From contig BEHV01000009.1 of the NCBI GenBank assembly GCA_002898315.1, forward strand, positions 20,697-84,696: DNA of 64,000 nt. Reading direction: 5' to 3'. This document shows, piece after piece, positions 48,246-56,496 of this stretch. Below the pieces are notes generated by a model. It saw nothing but the letters and a program-made list of their open reading frames with translations, did not search any database and had not been told where the DNA came from. The DNA is from a bacterium HR19 (GTDB taxonomy: Bacteria; Calescibacteriota; Calescibacteriia; Calescibacteriales; Calescibacteriaceae). Positions within the stretch are counted from its first letter, which is position 1; every line of letters starts with the position of its first letter. Made by a program: the position numbers and the translations under genes.

Positions 48246-49008
48246 AAACTTCAAATCCAAGTTCGGAATAAATTTGCAAGAACTTTTGAGAGTTTTCATA
48301 AAAGAAATTTTCAAAATCAAGAAGCTGTGAAAGTTGCTTTCTTTCCTTTCTCTTGAGTTTGCCTTCAATTAAAATCATCTCTACCCATTTTCTCTCGTTA
48401 TCGGAAAGCTTTCTTGTGTAAAACTTATTAAGGCAGATAGCTTTGGGTTTGAAACCTTCATTTTTCAAACTTTCAACAACTTCACGCGTCTCCTCATAGG
48501 GCAAAATCTCCGGCAAAGTAGTTATAATAAGGTTTATTTTATATGTAAAATCAATCATCTTCGCCATATCATCTTTTACCGGTCCCCCTATACCAGATTC
48601 AATTCCAACCTTAGGAACTCTGAACATAGATACGATCTGCCCCGTAGGTAATCCATCAAAGACATAAAAGTCGGCAACATTATTATACCAATCATACCAC
48701 ATCTTTCCAAGAAGAATCAGTTCGTAAAATCCGGGAATAACTTTTGAAAAAACCCTGAAAATAGACGAGCGAACAAAAGGGAACCAAAAAAGAAAGAATT
48801 TAAGTTTTATTTTGACATATTCTTTAGCTTCCTTTTCATAATCTATGGGATAGAGAACAACACTTTTTGAAGCAAACTCATAAAGTGGAGAAGGGAACGC
48901 AGATGGGAAGTAAAGAATTGTTTTTCCTTTTCTTGATAGGGAGTTTGCAAGAACAACGCTGAGCAAACTCTTTCCTGTCCCACCTTTCCCGGTCACAAAG
49001 ATGAACAA
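48148..49008 (-). CDS. ArsA/GET3-like P-loop ATPase
   Basis: The 286-residue protein has a deviant Walker A (FVTGKGGTGKSLLS) and switch-like DFYVFDGLPTGQIVSMF. It also has the ArsA-type stretch LIITTLPEILPYEETREVVE followed by a conserved Asn in CLNKFYT. ArsA/GET3 relatives pump oxyanions or shuttle membrane proteins; the function here is unknown. No in-frame ATG fits. The frame upstream runs into tRNA-Arg, so TTG 49008, giving MFIFVTGKGG, is the likely start, only 15 nt after the tRNA. No arsenic genes are adjacent. Its 3' end overlaps the ftsB-like gene by 98 bp. Confidence 0.8.
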   Translation of the reverse strand: MFIFVTGKGGTGKSLLSVVLANSLSRKGKTILYFPSAFPSPLYEFASKSVVLYPIDYEKEAKEYVKIKLKFFLFWFPFVRSSIFRVFSKVIPGFYELILLGKMWYDWYNNVADFYVFDGLPTGQIVSMFRVPKVGIESGIGGPVKDDMAKMIDFTYKINLIITTLPEILPYEETREVVESLKNEGFKPKAICLNKFYTRKLSDNERKWVEMILIEGKLKRKERKQLSQLLDFENFFYENSQKFLQIYSELGFEVFTLDFSIRGIDHDFVRKQEEKILQSSIFSHLS

Positions 49009-49023
49009 AACAGAAAAGTTGAG

Positions 49024-49095
49024 TACGCCCGGCGGGATTTGAACCCGCGACCTCCGGGTCCGCAACCCGGCGTTCTTCCCCTGAACTACGGGCGC
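49024..49095 (-). tRNA. tRNA-Arg (GCG)
   Basis: The minus strand folds into a cloverleaf: acceptor GCGCCCG/CGGGCGT with discriminator A, anticodon stem-loop CCGGG-TTGCGGA-CCCGG and T-arm GCGGGTTCAAATCCCGC. The anticodon is GCG, reading CGC and CGT. Most bacteria instead use ACG (edited to ICG) for these codons. CCA is not encoded. The gene lies immediately upstream of the ArsA-like gene. Confidence 0.93.
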
Positions 49096-49206
49096 TTCAC
49101 AAAACTTATAGTTAAAAACAACTAATCAATCTTTCAAAAATTTCAAAAATAAACTAAACCAAAAACCCAATGATTAAATTTTTGAAAATAATAAGGAGGT
49201 GAAAAA

Positions 49207-49851
49207 ATGTTCCTGAACGAAAAAGATAGAGATTATCTGAGGCAAAGGTTTTCAAAGGAACTAGAAAAGGAAGTCACGTTGAAACTTTTCACACAAGCCA
49301 TAAATTGCGAGTACTGCTTAGAAACAGAAGAACTTCTCAAAGAACTTGCCGAAACTTCTGACAAAATAAAACTTGAAATAATAAACTTCGCAGTAGAAAA
49401 GCAAAAAGCAGAACAAATGAAGGTAGATAAAGTTCCTGCAATAATGATTGGGAACGAAAGAATAAGGTTCTTCGGCATACCAGCCGGATACGAGTTTGCA
49501 GTCCTCATAGAAGATATAATAGAAATATCAAAAGGTGTTCCCTTCCTTTCCCCCGAGTCCGCAAGAAAAATATCAAGAATAAAAAAACCCGTGAACATAA
49601 AAGTTTTCGTAACCCCAACCTGTCCTTATTGCCCGAGAATGGCAAAGTATGCTCACTCCGCAGCCCTTATAAACGAAATGATAACCGCAGAAACAATAGA
49701 AGCAACAGAGTTCCCTGAACTCGCAACAGCTTACTCAGTTTACGGAGTCCCCAAAACAATTATAAACGATACAATAGAGATGGAAGGAGCAGTCCCAGAA
49801 GAACATTTTGTAAATGAATTACTGCGAACCATAGACGGGCTCGCCGAATAA
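49207..49851 (+). CDS. Protein disulfide oxidoreductase (two glutaredoxin folds)
   Basis: The 214-residue protein has two tandem thioredoxin/glutaredoxin-like domains. The first has INCEYCLET near residue 34 and a cis-Pro in KVPAIMIG. The second has TPTCPYCPRM and GVPKTII. This double-fold PDO is best known from thermophilic archaea and bacteria, where it makes or shuffles disulfides in intracellular proteins. AAGGAGGTG is a strong Shine-Dalgarno site. purQ begins at the base after its stop codon. Confidence 0.92.
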   Translation: MFLNEKDRDYLRQRFSKELEKEVTLKLFTQAINCEYCLETEELLKELAETSDKIKLEIINFAVEKQKAEQMKVDKVPAIMIGNERIRFFGIPAGYEFAVLIEDIIEISKGVPFLSPESARKISRIKKPVNIKVFVTPTCPYCPRMAKYAHSAALINEMITAETIEATEFPELATAYSVYGVPKTIINDTIEMEGAVPEEHFVNELLRTIDGLAE

Positions 49852-50511
49852 ATGCCAAGTGCAAACTTCAAAGTCGGAATCATAATTTTTCCCGGGACAA
49901 ATTGCAATATTGAAACCAAAAAAGCAGTTGAACGCGCTGGATTTGAAGCAGAATACATCTGGTATGAAGAAAAAGGGAAAGTAAAAAAATTTGGAGCGGT
50001 AATAATTCCCGGTGGATTCTCATACGGAGATTATCTCAGAGCTGGAAAGATGGCGGTATTTTCACCTGTAATGGAAGATGTAATTGAAATGTCAAAAAAA
50101 GGGAATCCAATTTTGGGAATATGCAACGGTTTCCAGATACTCTGTGAATCAAAAATTCTTCCCGGCACACTTCTGATGAACATCGGAACAAAATTCATAT
50201 GCAGATGGGTAGAACTTGAAGTCGTAGATAACCAAACTCCTTTCACATGCTCTATGCAAAAGGGAGAAAGAATAAAGATGCCAATAGCTCACAGGTTCGG
50301 AAACTATTTTTACGAGAACGAGAATCCAAACATAGTTTTCCGCTATGTCAATAATCCAAATGGTTCAAAAGATAGCATAGCGGGAATCTCAAACGCAAAA
50401 AAAAATATCGTGGGACTTATGCCCCATCCAGAAAGAGCATCTTTTAAGTTCCTCGGAAGTGAAGATGGAATGAAAATTTTCAAATCACTAAAAAAATGGC
50501 TGAAAGAGTAG
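49852..50511 (+). CDS. purQ: Phosphoribosylformylglycinamidine synthase glutaminase subunit PurQ
   Basis: PurQ supplies ammonia to PurL in the fourth step of purine synthesis. The 219-residue class I glutaminase has FPGTNCNIET, IIPGGFSYGDYLRAG, the nucleophile Cys in ILGICNGFQIL and the catalytic His-x-Glu in GLMPHPERAS. Length is normal. ATG 49852 follows directly on the PDO stop codon, so translation is probably coupled. purS and purL are not adjacent. Confidence 0.95.
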   Translation: MPSANFKVGIIIFPGTNCNIETKKAVERAGFEAEYIWYEEKGKVKKFGAVIIPGGFSYGDYLRAGKMAVFSPVMEDVIEMSKKGNPILGICNGFQILCESKILPGTLLMNIGTKFICRWVELEVVDNQTPFTCSMQKGERIKMPIAHRFGNYFYENENPNIVFRYVNNPNGSKDSIAGISNAKKNIVGLMPHPERASFKFLGSEDGMKIFKSLKKWLKE

Positions 50512-50517
50512 AAAAAA

Positions 50518-51330
50518 TTAATCCTTTATTATCAGTCCCGCATACCCTACAACAGAAGTGTAATCACCGGTTACATCACCCGAATTTGAATAGGCAACAA
50601 GTTCAACATTTTTCTTACCCCTTTTTACCGCAGAAAAAAGAAGCACATATATCGGAGCAATACCACAAATCGTTATATTATCTTCAAAAACAATTTCAAT
50701 CAAACCATCATAGTCAAGCGACTTTATCTTTTCAATGGCTTTTTTATCTTTTTTACGAGAGACCTCATCTACCTCGTAGTGGTTCATATCAGAAGAAGCA
50801 ATTAAAAGCACATCAAGATTTTCAGATAACCTCGCTATCAAATCACCCAACGACCTCAGTATTTTTACATTAAGTGTTCGGAGACATATAACAGAAATCT
50901 TCACATTAGGTCTCTTGTAATATAAAAAAGGAACTATAACCTCAGCTGAGTGCTCTCTCAAATGAGCACCCGTATCAAGCTGAAAAATATCACTATTACT
51001 TAAAAGAAAATCGTTGATCTCTTCATCTATCTCAACTGAAAACCCGGGGAAATTCCATACTCCATATGGGAAAAGCGAAACATCAACTCCATAACCCGTG
51101 TGGTTTGGACAGATGATAAGAACCCTCTCTGGAACCTCAATACGAGAAAAAACTTTACCTGCTATTTTTCCAGAATAAACATAACCAGCATGCGGAGATA
51201 TAACTCCAAAGACATTTTCCTTTCTTTCTTCATCACTTATAAGCTCGCTGAGGACAGAAAAAAGTTTATCTTTATCTTTTGGATAAAATAGCCCTGCAAC
51301 CGCTGGATTTCTTTCAACTCTGAATTTCAT
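50518..51330 (-). CDS. MEMO1/AmmeMemoRadiSam system protein B family
   Basis: The 270-residue protein opens RNPAVAGLFYPKDKDKL, then VISPHAGYVYSGKIAGKVF and LIICPNHTGYG. Further His/Asp residues occur in LREHSAEVIVPFL and IASSDMNHYE, matching the MEMO/extradiol-dioxygenase-like fold. Family members often pair with an AMMECR1 protein and a radical-SAM enzyme; neither is adjacent. The exact reaction is not established. TAAATT lies 8 nt before its ATG, suggesting a leaderless transcript. Confidence 0.88.
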   Translation of the reverse strand: MKFRVERNPAVAGLFYPKDKDKLFSVLSELISDEERKENVFGVISPHAGYVYSGKIAGKVFSRIEVPERVLIICPNHTGYGVDVSLFPYGVWNFPGFSVEIDEEINDFLLSNSDIFQLDTGAHLREHSAEVIVPFLYYKRPNVKISVICLRTLNVKILRSLGDLIARLSENLDVLLIASSDMNHYEVDEVSRKKDKKAIEKIKSLDYDGLIEIVFEDNITICGIAPIYVLLFSAVKRGKKNVELVAYSNSGDVTGDYTSVVGYAGLIIKD

Positions 51331-51338
51331 CTCTAACC

Positions 51339-51344
51339 AATTTA
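51339..51344 (-). promoter_or_regulatory. -10-like hexamer for a leaderless MEMO transcript
   Basis: On the minus strand TAAATT is followed by 8 nt (GGTTAGAG) and ATG 51330. Confidence 0.4.
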
Positions 51345-51379
51345 TCTCAACCTAATGTTATACCTTCCCCATCATCTTT

Positions 51380-51852
51380 TCAATTCATATTCATATCTAC
51401 AACTTCCATAAGTTTCTTATTTTTCCGATAGAAAAACACATCATCTTCAACTAACTTTGAAGGGACTTTTAATACCTTCCTGAAACCATATTCAACCAGA
51501 TTAGCATTAAAGTGTGCAGTCATTTTATCATAAGCATTGAAGATCTGATTTTCAATATCTGAACCCATCTTTATCATAAGGAGCATTTCAGCAATCTCGT
51601 GCATGAAGACGACCCACTGTGATTAGGTTTTAAGCTTTTCTTTACCTCAATGACATATTTATTACCTTGTTTATAGAAGCACCCCGGCTGAACATCACCT
51701 GTATAGCGGACTTTATTCACAAGCTTTATCTTCACATCGTCAAGCGAAGGAATTTTGTTTATCCACTTTATTGTTCTTTTCTTGGTTCTCCTTGCCTTAA
51801 CTTTACCGACACTGCTTGCCTTCCCTACTTCACTTGTTTTTTCTTTACTCAT
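51380..51852 (-). pseudogene. HExxE-motif protein broken by a frameshift
   Basis: From ATG 51852 (Shine-Dalgarno GAGGT) the frame encodes a basic, Lys-rich start and about 80 residues ending KKSLKPNHSG, then runs into junk. Adding one base at the CCC of 51613-51615 (GGG on this strand) continues it as VVFMHEIAEMLLMIKMG and on to the stop at 51380, giving 157 residues. HEIAE resembles a zinc-metallopeptidase-like HExxE motif, with a later AHFNANLVEYGF. Family unknown. It could be a real pseudogene or a sequence error. Confidence 0.65.
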
Positions 51853-51951
51853 AGTATTTACCTCATATATAACTAACTTCACAGAACTTCAATTTCTGTC
51901 TACTCCCATTTGATTTTCTTTATCAGCTCTACCGAAATCACATTCTTTTAC

Positions 51952-53094
51952 TTATTCAGATTCTTTTGAAGATTTTCTTCCTCTTTTTCCTCCCTTTTTT
52001 TCCTCGGTTTCTTCTTGGATTTCTTCGCTCTCTTGTGACATAGGAACCATATTCTTCCTCTGGTCGTATATATAGTCAGCAATAAGTTCAGATGAATCTA
52101 ATCCCGCTCCCGCTTTTTCTCTTATCTTTTTCTCTATCTCGCGAGCGATTTGTGGATTTTCTTTGAGAAAAGCTTTCGCCTGCTCTCTGCCCTGTCCCAA
52201 ATTAATATCACCATAAGAAAACCAAGAGCCAGATTTTTCAACTATACCATACTCCAAACCAAGGTCAACAAGCTCTCCTTCATAAGATATTCCCTGACCA
52301 TAGATTATATCTACGAGTGCCTCTCTGAAAGGTGGAGCAACTTTGTTTTTAGCTATCTTTATTTTCACTCTTGACCCAATTGCTTTTTCTCCCTCTTTTA
52401 TAAGGTCCACTTTTCTGACATCAATTCTGACAGAAGCATAAAATTTAAGAGCAACGCCTCCTGTTGTAGTTTCTGGGACACCATACATAGCTCCTATTCC
52501 TATTTTTTGTCTCAGCTGATTTGTGAAAATTATTATTGTTTGGGTTCTTCCTATTGTTGAGACGAGTTTTCGGAGAGCTTGCGACATAAGACGAGCTTGT
52601 AGTCCAACCTGCATATCACCCATACTCCCTTCAAGCTCACTCTTTGGGACAAGAGCAGCGACAGAATCTATAACCACAAGGTCAACAGCACCTGACGAAG
52701 CAAGTTCTTCTGCAATTTCAAGAGCTTGCTCTCCATAATCTGGTTGAGATATAAGAAGTTCATTTACATCAACTCCGAGATTTTTCGCATATATCGGGTC
52801 AAGCGCGTGCTCGGCATCTATAAAAGCAACCTTTCCCCCTTTCCTCTGAACCGAAGCGATGGCATGGAGAGCTATCGTCGTCTTCCCAGATGCCTCAGGA
52901 CCGAAAATCTCTATGAATCTTCCTCTCGGATACCCACCGCAACCTATTGCTATATCTATTGAAAGAGAACCAGAAGAGACAACAGGAATCTTCAGCGACT
53001 CCCTCTCACCTAACTTCATTATTATTCCCTTGCCGAAGGTCTTCTCTAAATTCTTTATCGTTGCTTCAAGGATTTGTTCCTTACTGTCTCCCAT
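51952..53094 (-). CDS. recA: Recombinase RecA
   Basis: RecA drives homologous recombination and the SOS response. The 380-residue protein has Walker [16 protein letters not shown], Walker [18 protein letters not shown], loop L1 after it ([20 protein letters not shown]), and [12 protein letters not shown] leading to loop L2. The C-terminus is long and ends in a Glu/Lys/Arg-rich tail ([14 protein letters not shown]), more basic than the acidic tail of E. coli RecA. AGGAGGTG precedes ATG 53094. comEC lies upstream on the same strand. Confidence 0.97.
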   Translation of the reverse strand: MGDSKEQILEATIKNLEKTFGKGIIMKLGERESLKIPVVSSGSLSIDIAIGCGGYPRGRFIEIFGPEASGKTTIALHAIASVQRKGGKVAFIDAEHALDPIYAKNLGVDVNELLISQPDYGEQALEIAEELASSGAVDLVVIDSVAALVPKSELEGSMGDMQVGLQARLMSQALRKLVSTIGRTQTIIIFTNQLRQKIGIGAMYGVPETTTGGVALKFYASVRIDVRKVDLIKEGEKAIGSRVKIKIAKNKVAPPFREALVDIIYGQGISYEGELVDLGLEYGIVEKSGSWFSYGDINLGQGREQAKAFLKENPQIAREIEKKIREKAGAGLDSSELIADYIYDQRKNMVPMSQESEEIQEETEEKKGGKRGRKSSKESE

Positions 53095-53184
53095 AATTTT
53101 TCACCTCCTATAAAAAATGTAATAAAAATTTAGTATGTGATAAAAACAAAGTGTGTTTGTGATGATTTTTCTTTTTTAATTCAT

Positions 53185-54984
53185 TTACCTTATCCTTTCA
53201 AATTGGCACTTTGAATCATCTTTATGGCACAAAACGATATTCCCACTTTTTATCTTTCCTTCCAAATCCAAATCACACATATATATACATGCAACATCTT
53301 TCATCTTTGAAACCTCACTTAAAATCCTATCTATATTTACATTCTGCCTTGTAGGAATAAAGTATAGCTCATATTTTCCGTCATATCTTTTCTCTTTTCT
53401 CACAATAAAGTTTCCGAAAAAATCATATCTTTCAGAAGTTATAAAATGAAAGAAAGGAGGAAAAACCAGAAAGATAATAAGAGCGGTCTGCTTGAAATAC
53501 CTTTTTATCTTTCTCCTCACAAGTATAAGAAAAAGAGCAAACAAGAATACAGCAAATTCAGAAGGAAAATTTATCTTTGAAGAGAAAACAAAGAACTCAG
53601 AAACATAAGAGGAGAACACCTGAGATAAAAATATGAGAAATTTTGATATGAGCAAAGAAAGGTAGATAAATAAAAAACCGAGCGGTTCAAAAAACCATCC
53701 CAAAAACAAAGCGATAACGCAAAAAGATATAATCAGAGAAAAAGTAGGGACAAAAACGAAGTTTGACAGGGGAGAAATAAGAGAAAAAGGCATTCCTGTT
53801 GTTACGCTCACAGGAAAAGTTCCAAGCGAAGCGATAAGGGAAATCCAGAAGAGTTGCTCCACCTTCCCCTTTATCCTAGGTGTAAAAAGAATAAGAAAAA
53901 GAACCGAAGAAAATGAGAGAAGGAAAGACAAACTCCATATATCAAATGGGTTTAAAAGAACTATGAAAAAAGAAGATGCAAAAAGCGAGTTCAGAGCAGA
54001 AAAATTTCTTCCCGAAAAAATTGAAAGAGAAAATATAAAGGTCATCACAAAAGCTCTCAGCGCAGTCACAGGAATTCCGCTCACAAAAAGAAAAAATATC
54101 TGAAACAATATTGAGAATATAATCTTGATGTTCTGCGGCTGAACGATAAAAAATGCTCTGAACAAAAAACGCGATAAAAAAATCAAGAAAATCTCCCCTA
54201 CAAGATAACCCAAAAAAGCTATTACAGCAAAGTGAGAGCCGGAAATAGCAACAACATGTAAAACCCCAAGCTTTGAAAAATCCATCAAAAGCTCTCGGTC
54301 TATGTCATCGCTATCTCCAAAAACCGTAGCTTCTAAAATTTTCAGATCATCACCATAACCACCAGCATCAAAAATCTCCTTGCCCTTCTGTCTCAGGTTA
54401 TAAAGTAAATCCAAAAACCAACCCCTTTCAACTTTCTTGAACAAAAAAGATTTCCTGCATATATACCAACCGCTCTTCAATCTTGAAAAACCTTTGCACC
54501 CTACCACCACCCTATCGTATATATCAAATCTCTCCTCCTCTCCACGATTTATGGACTCGTTATCAGTGAAAACATCTGATTTGCGAACTTTCAGGTATCC
54601 GCCCTTCTTCTCAAAATGTGAGTTCAACTCATCTCTGAACCAGCTTACCGAAACAATATAATACGAAAAAGATGAATTATATATAGTTCCGGCAAAATAT
54701 GCATTTCCTCTCCTGCCATCAATATCTGAAAGATTAGAATAAAAGAAAAAAGAGATAAAAACGAGAAAAAACAAAAGAGAATTCAATGAGAAAAAAATCA
54801 ATGCAAGAAGCAGAGAAAATACGGGCAAAAATAAAAATATCTGTGAAGTGAAAAACCTTCCCAAATCAGCAACTTCTATGCCTAAAACCGCAGAAATAAA
54901 AAGAAACAAAAAAGGATATCTATGAAACAAAGAATCAAACCTGTTCTGTAAAGGTGAAAGCAATCTATGCAAAGACCGAAACAT
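53185..54984 (-). CDS. comEC: ComEC/Rec2-family DNA uptake channel protein
   Basis: The 599-residue membrane protein has an N-terminal helix pair, a DUF4131-like periplasmic region (residues 90-210), and the Competence core with FSKLGVLHVVAISGSHFAVIA followed by about eight helices. It has only a short C-terminal remainder (ending CHKDDSKCQFERIR) in place of the metallo-beta-lactamase domain of long ComEC forms. It should move single-stranded DNA into the cytoplasm; recA directly downstream fits uptake and recombination. The start ATG 54984 overlaps the preceding gene by 20 nt. Confidence 0.88.
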   Translation of the reverse strand: MFRSLHRLLSPLQNRFDSLFHRYPFLFLFISAVLGIEVADLGRFFTSQIFLFLPVFSLLLALIFFSLNSLLFFLVFISFFFYSNLSDIDGRRGNAYFAGTIYNSSFSYYIVSVSWFRDELNSHFEKKGGYLKVRKSDVFTDNESINRGEEERFDIYDRVVVGCKGFSRLKSGWYICRKSFLFKKVERGWFLDLLYNLRQKGKEIFDAGGYGDDLKILEATVFGDSDDIDRELLMDFSKLGVLHVVAISGSHFAVIAFLGYLVGEIFLIFLSRFLFRAFFIVQPQNIKIIFSILFQIFFLFVSGIPVTALRAFVMTFIFSLSIFSGRNFSALNSLFASSFFIVLLNPFDIWSLSFLLSFSSVLFLILFTPRIKGKVEQLFWISLIASLGTFPVSVTTGMPFSLISPLSNFVFVPTFSLIISFCVIALFLGWFFEPLGFLFIYLSLLISKFLIFLSQVFSSYVSEFFVFSSKINFPSEFAVFLFALFLILVRRKIKRYFKQTALIIFLVFPPFFHFITSERYDFFGNFIVRKEKRYDGKYELYFIPTRQNVNIDRILSEVSKMKDVACIYMCDLDLEGKIKSGNIVLCHKDDSKCQFERIR

Positions 54985-55582
54985 AATTCCCCGTACTCGC
55001 TTTTTCCCTGATATTCTGAAATTTCCTTTGCAACTCATCCTCTGAAATCAAACCAGCTAAAAACAACATATAATTCCTCAAAAGCTCATCTCTCAACTCA
55101 TCTCCTCTATCTGTAAATGAAAGCCGTGAGAGAAGAGAAAAAAGTTCTATCTGAAAATTTAATTCAAAATTATCACCATCAGAATTAATCTGACCAGACG
55201 GGAATTCTACTCCTCTATGCTTTACTCTGTCAATAATTTTCGGACTCTCTGATTTTTTTCTTTGAATAGTCGGAAAGTTTTCTGTACCAGAACCCTGAAG
55301 TTGCTCGTTTCTTTTCAGGTATGTGACGGAGGATTTTCCGCCAACACCTATCATTTCAGCTCCGGAGAAGATAAAAGTTACTCCGACCCATGATGTTATC
55401 GGTATATCTCCTTTCCGCAGTGCCTTCTCTTTCATTCTGATAGCGTTCCCTATCTCCCATCCGGCAATCCAACCCGCAGAAAAGAAAGAAGGAACATAGT
55501 TTATACGAAGTCCAAATTCATGAGGCAGAGGGTGAAGCTTTATAATCTTCAGACCCTGCACAAATAAAAATTTAATCTTCAA
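54965..55582 (-). CDS. Hypothetical protein upstream of comEC
   Basis: The 205-residue protein has a beta-rich N-terminal region with repeated Gly and aromatic residues (YVPSFFSAGWIAGWEIGNAI, then TSWVGVTFIFSGAEMIGVGG). A long linker and a helical C-terminus follow (DELRDELLRNYMLFLAGLIS). I see no signal peptide or known catalytic motif. It overlaps comEC by 20 nt and the upstream RidA fusion by 11 nt, so the three form a tight operon. Confidence 0.6.
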   Translation of the reverse strand: MKIKFLFVQGLKIIKLHPLPHEFGLRINYVPSFFSAGWIAGWEIGNAIRMKEKALRKGDIPITSWVGVTFIFSGAEMIGVGGKSSVTYLKRNEQLQGSGTENFPTIQRKKSESPKIIDRVKHRGVEFPSGQINSDGDNFELNFQIELFSLLSRLSFTDRGDELRDELLRNYMLFLAGLISEDELQRKFQNIREKASTGNYVSVFA

Positions 55583-56279
55583 GTGTCTGACTTTCTTTTA
55601 TCTTGTATGACCCGACAAAGTTTTTGAGATAATCTAAAAGTTCATTTTTGTTTTTGGTTTTTAAAAGAAGTTTCAAAATCTGATTCGCTTCTGATTTCGG
55701 AAATCCTTCAAAGGACTTTTTTAAAAGATTCCTGCTGAATTTTCCTTCTTCAAGTTTGATAGCAAAGGCAGAAAGTACGGCAAAGCTTCTGAATATACTT
55801 GCACTTTTCTCTCTTTTTCTTTGAGAAATACGCCATGCTCTCTCAAAAAACTCGTGTGCCTTCATAAAATCACCTGAAACGAAATAGTGTTTCCCTGATT
55901 TGTAAAGAGAGATAGGTGATTTTATAAAAGCTACTGCTTCTATTTCCACGAGAGCCGAGCGAGGTAAGGCAGAAACACCTACAAAACTCCTTGAAGGCAG
56001 CTCTGCTCCGAATTTGCGAAAAAAGTTTTCCCAAACTGTGTTGATCTTATCGGCTTGGTCCAAACGCGTTGTGAATACTGTTGCTTTTACAACATCAGAC
56101 GGAGAAAGTCCAAGATACACCAAAATTTTGTATATGTTTTTGAGAGCTTGATCGGTTTGCGCTTCAAGAGTGTCTTTCAATTCTTTCCCATCAAATCCGA
56201 TCTGCCCGGAAATAAAAACGAAGTCCCCCTCAATGCGGAAAAGTGAATAAGGTCCAAGCGGTTTTAAATCCAGCTCCAT
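55572..56279 (-). CDS. RidA (YjgF) domain fused to a DUF309-like helical domain
   Basis: Residues 1-120 are a RidA domain: GDFVFISGQIGFDGK, ATVFTTRLDQADKINTVWENFF and SRSFVGVSALPRSALVEIEAVA. This includes the Arg of LPSRS and the Glu of VEIEAVAF expected for enamine/imine hydrolysis. Residues 125-235 switch to helices with SGDFMKAHEFFERAWR and a Cys-free two-helix repeat that resembles DUF309 (GRYFEAHEVLE-type). RidA normally stands alone at about 125 residues. The gene overlaps the next by 11 nt. Confidence 0.78.
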   Translation of the reverse strand: MELDLKPLGPYSLFRIEGDFVFISGQIGFDGKELKDTLEAQTDQALKNIYKILVYLGLSPSDVVKATVFTTRLDQADKINTVWENFFRKFGAELPSRSFVGVSALPRSALVEIEAVAFIKSPISLYKSGKHYFVSGDFMKAHEFFERAWRISQRKREKSASIFRSFAVLSAFAIKLEEGKFSRNLLKKSFEGFPKSEANQILKLLLKTKNKNELLDYLKNFVGSYKIKESQTLED

Positions 56280-56364
56280 CAGATGTTCTGATTAATCATT
56301 TCTTTGAGCTTTTTGTAAAAAGATAAAACATGTAGCGGATTTAATATACCAAAGAAGGATTTAA

Positions 56365-56496
56365 ATATTAGAGCTATCTCTTGTGGAAGAACTCGGGAAA
56401 AACGCAAAAGAATATGTAAAGAAAAATTTCTTAATTACAAGATTAATTTCAGATTACTTAGATATTCTTAACGAAGTGATATATGGAAATAAATGA
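56365..56496 (+). pseudogene. C-terminal remnant of a GT4 glycosyltransferase (trehalose-synthase-like)
   Basis: In one frame this stretch reads VEELGKNAKEYVKKNFLITR and then ISDYLDILNEVIYG, closely resembling the last helix of TreT-like and other GT4 glycosyltransferases. A TAA lies just upstream (56362-56364) and there is no start codon. The frame ends inside the mscS start region. It looks like the tail of a deleted gene. Confidence 0.6.
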
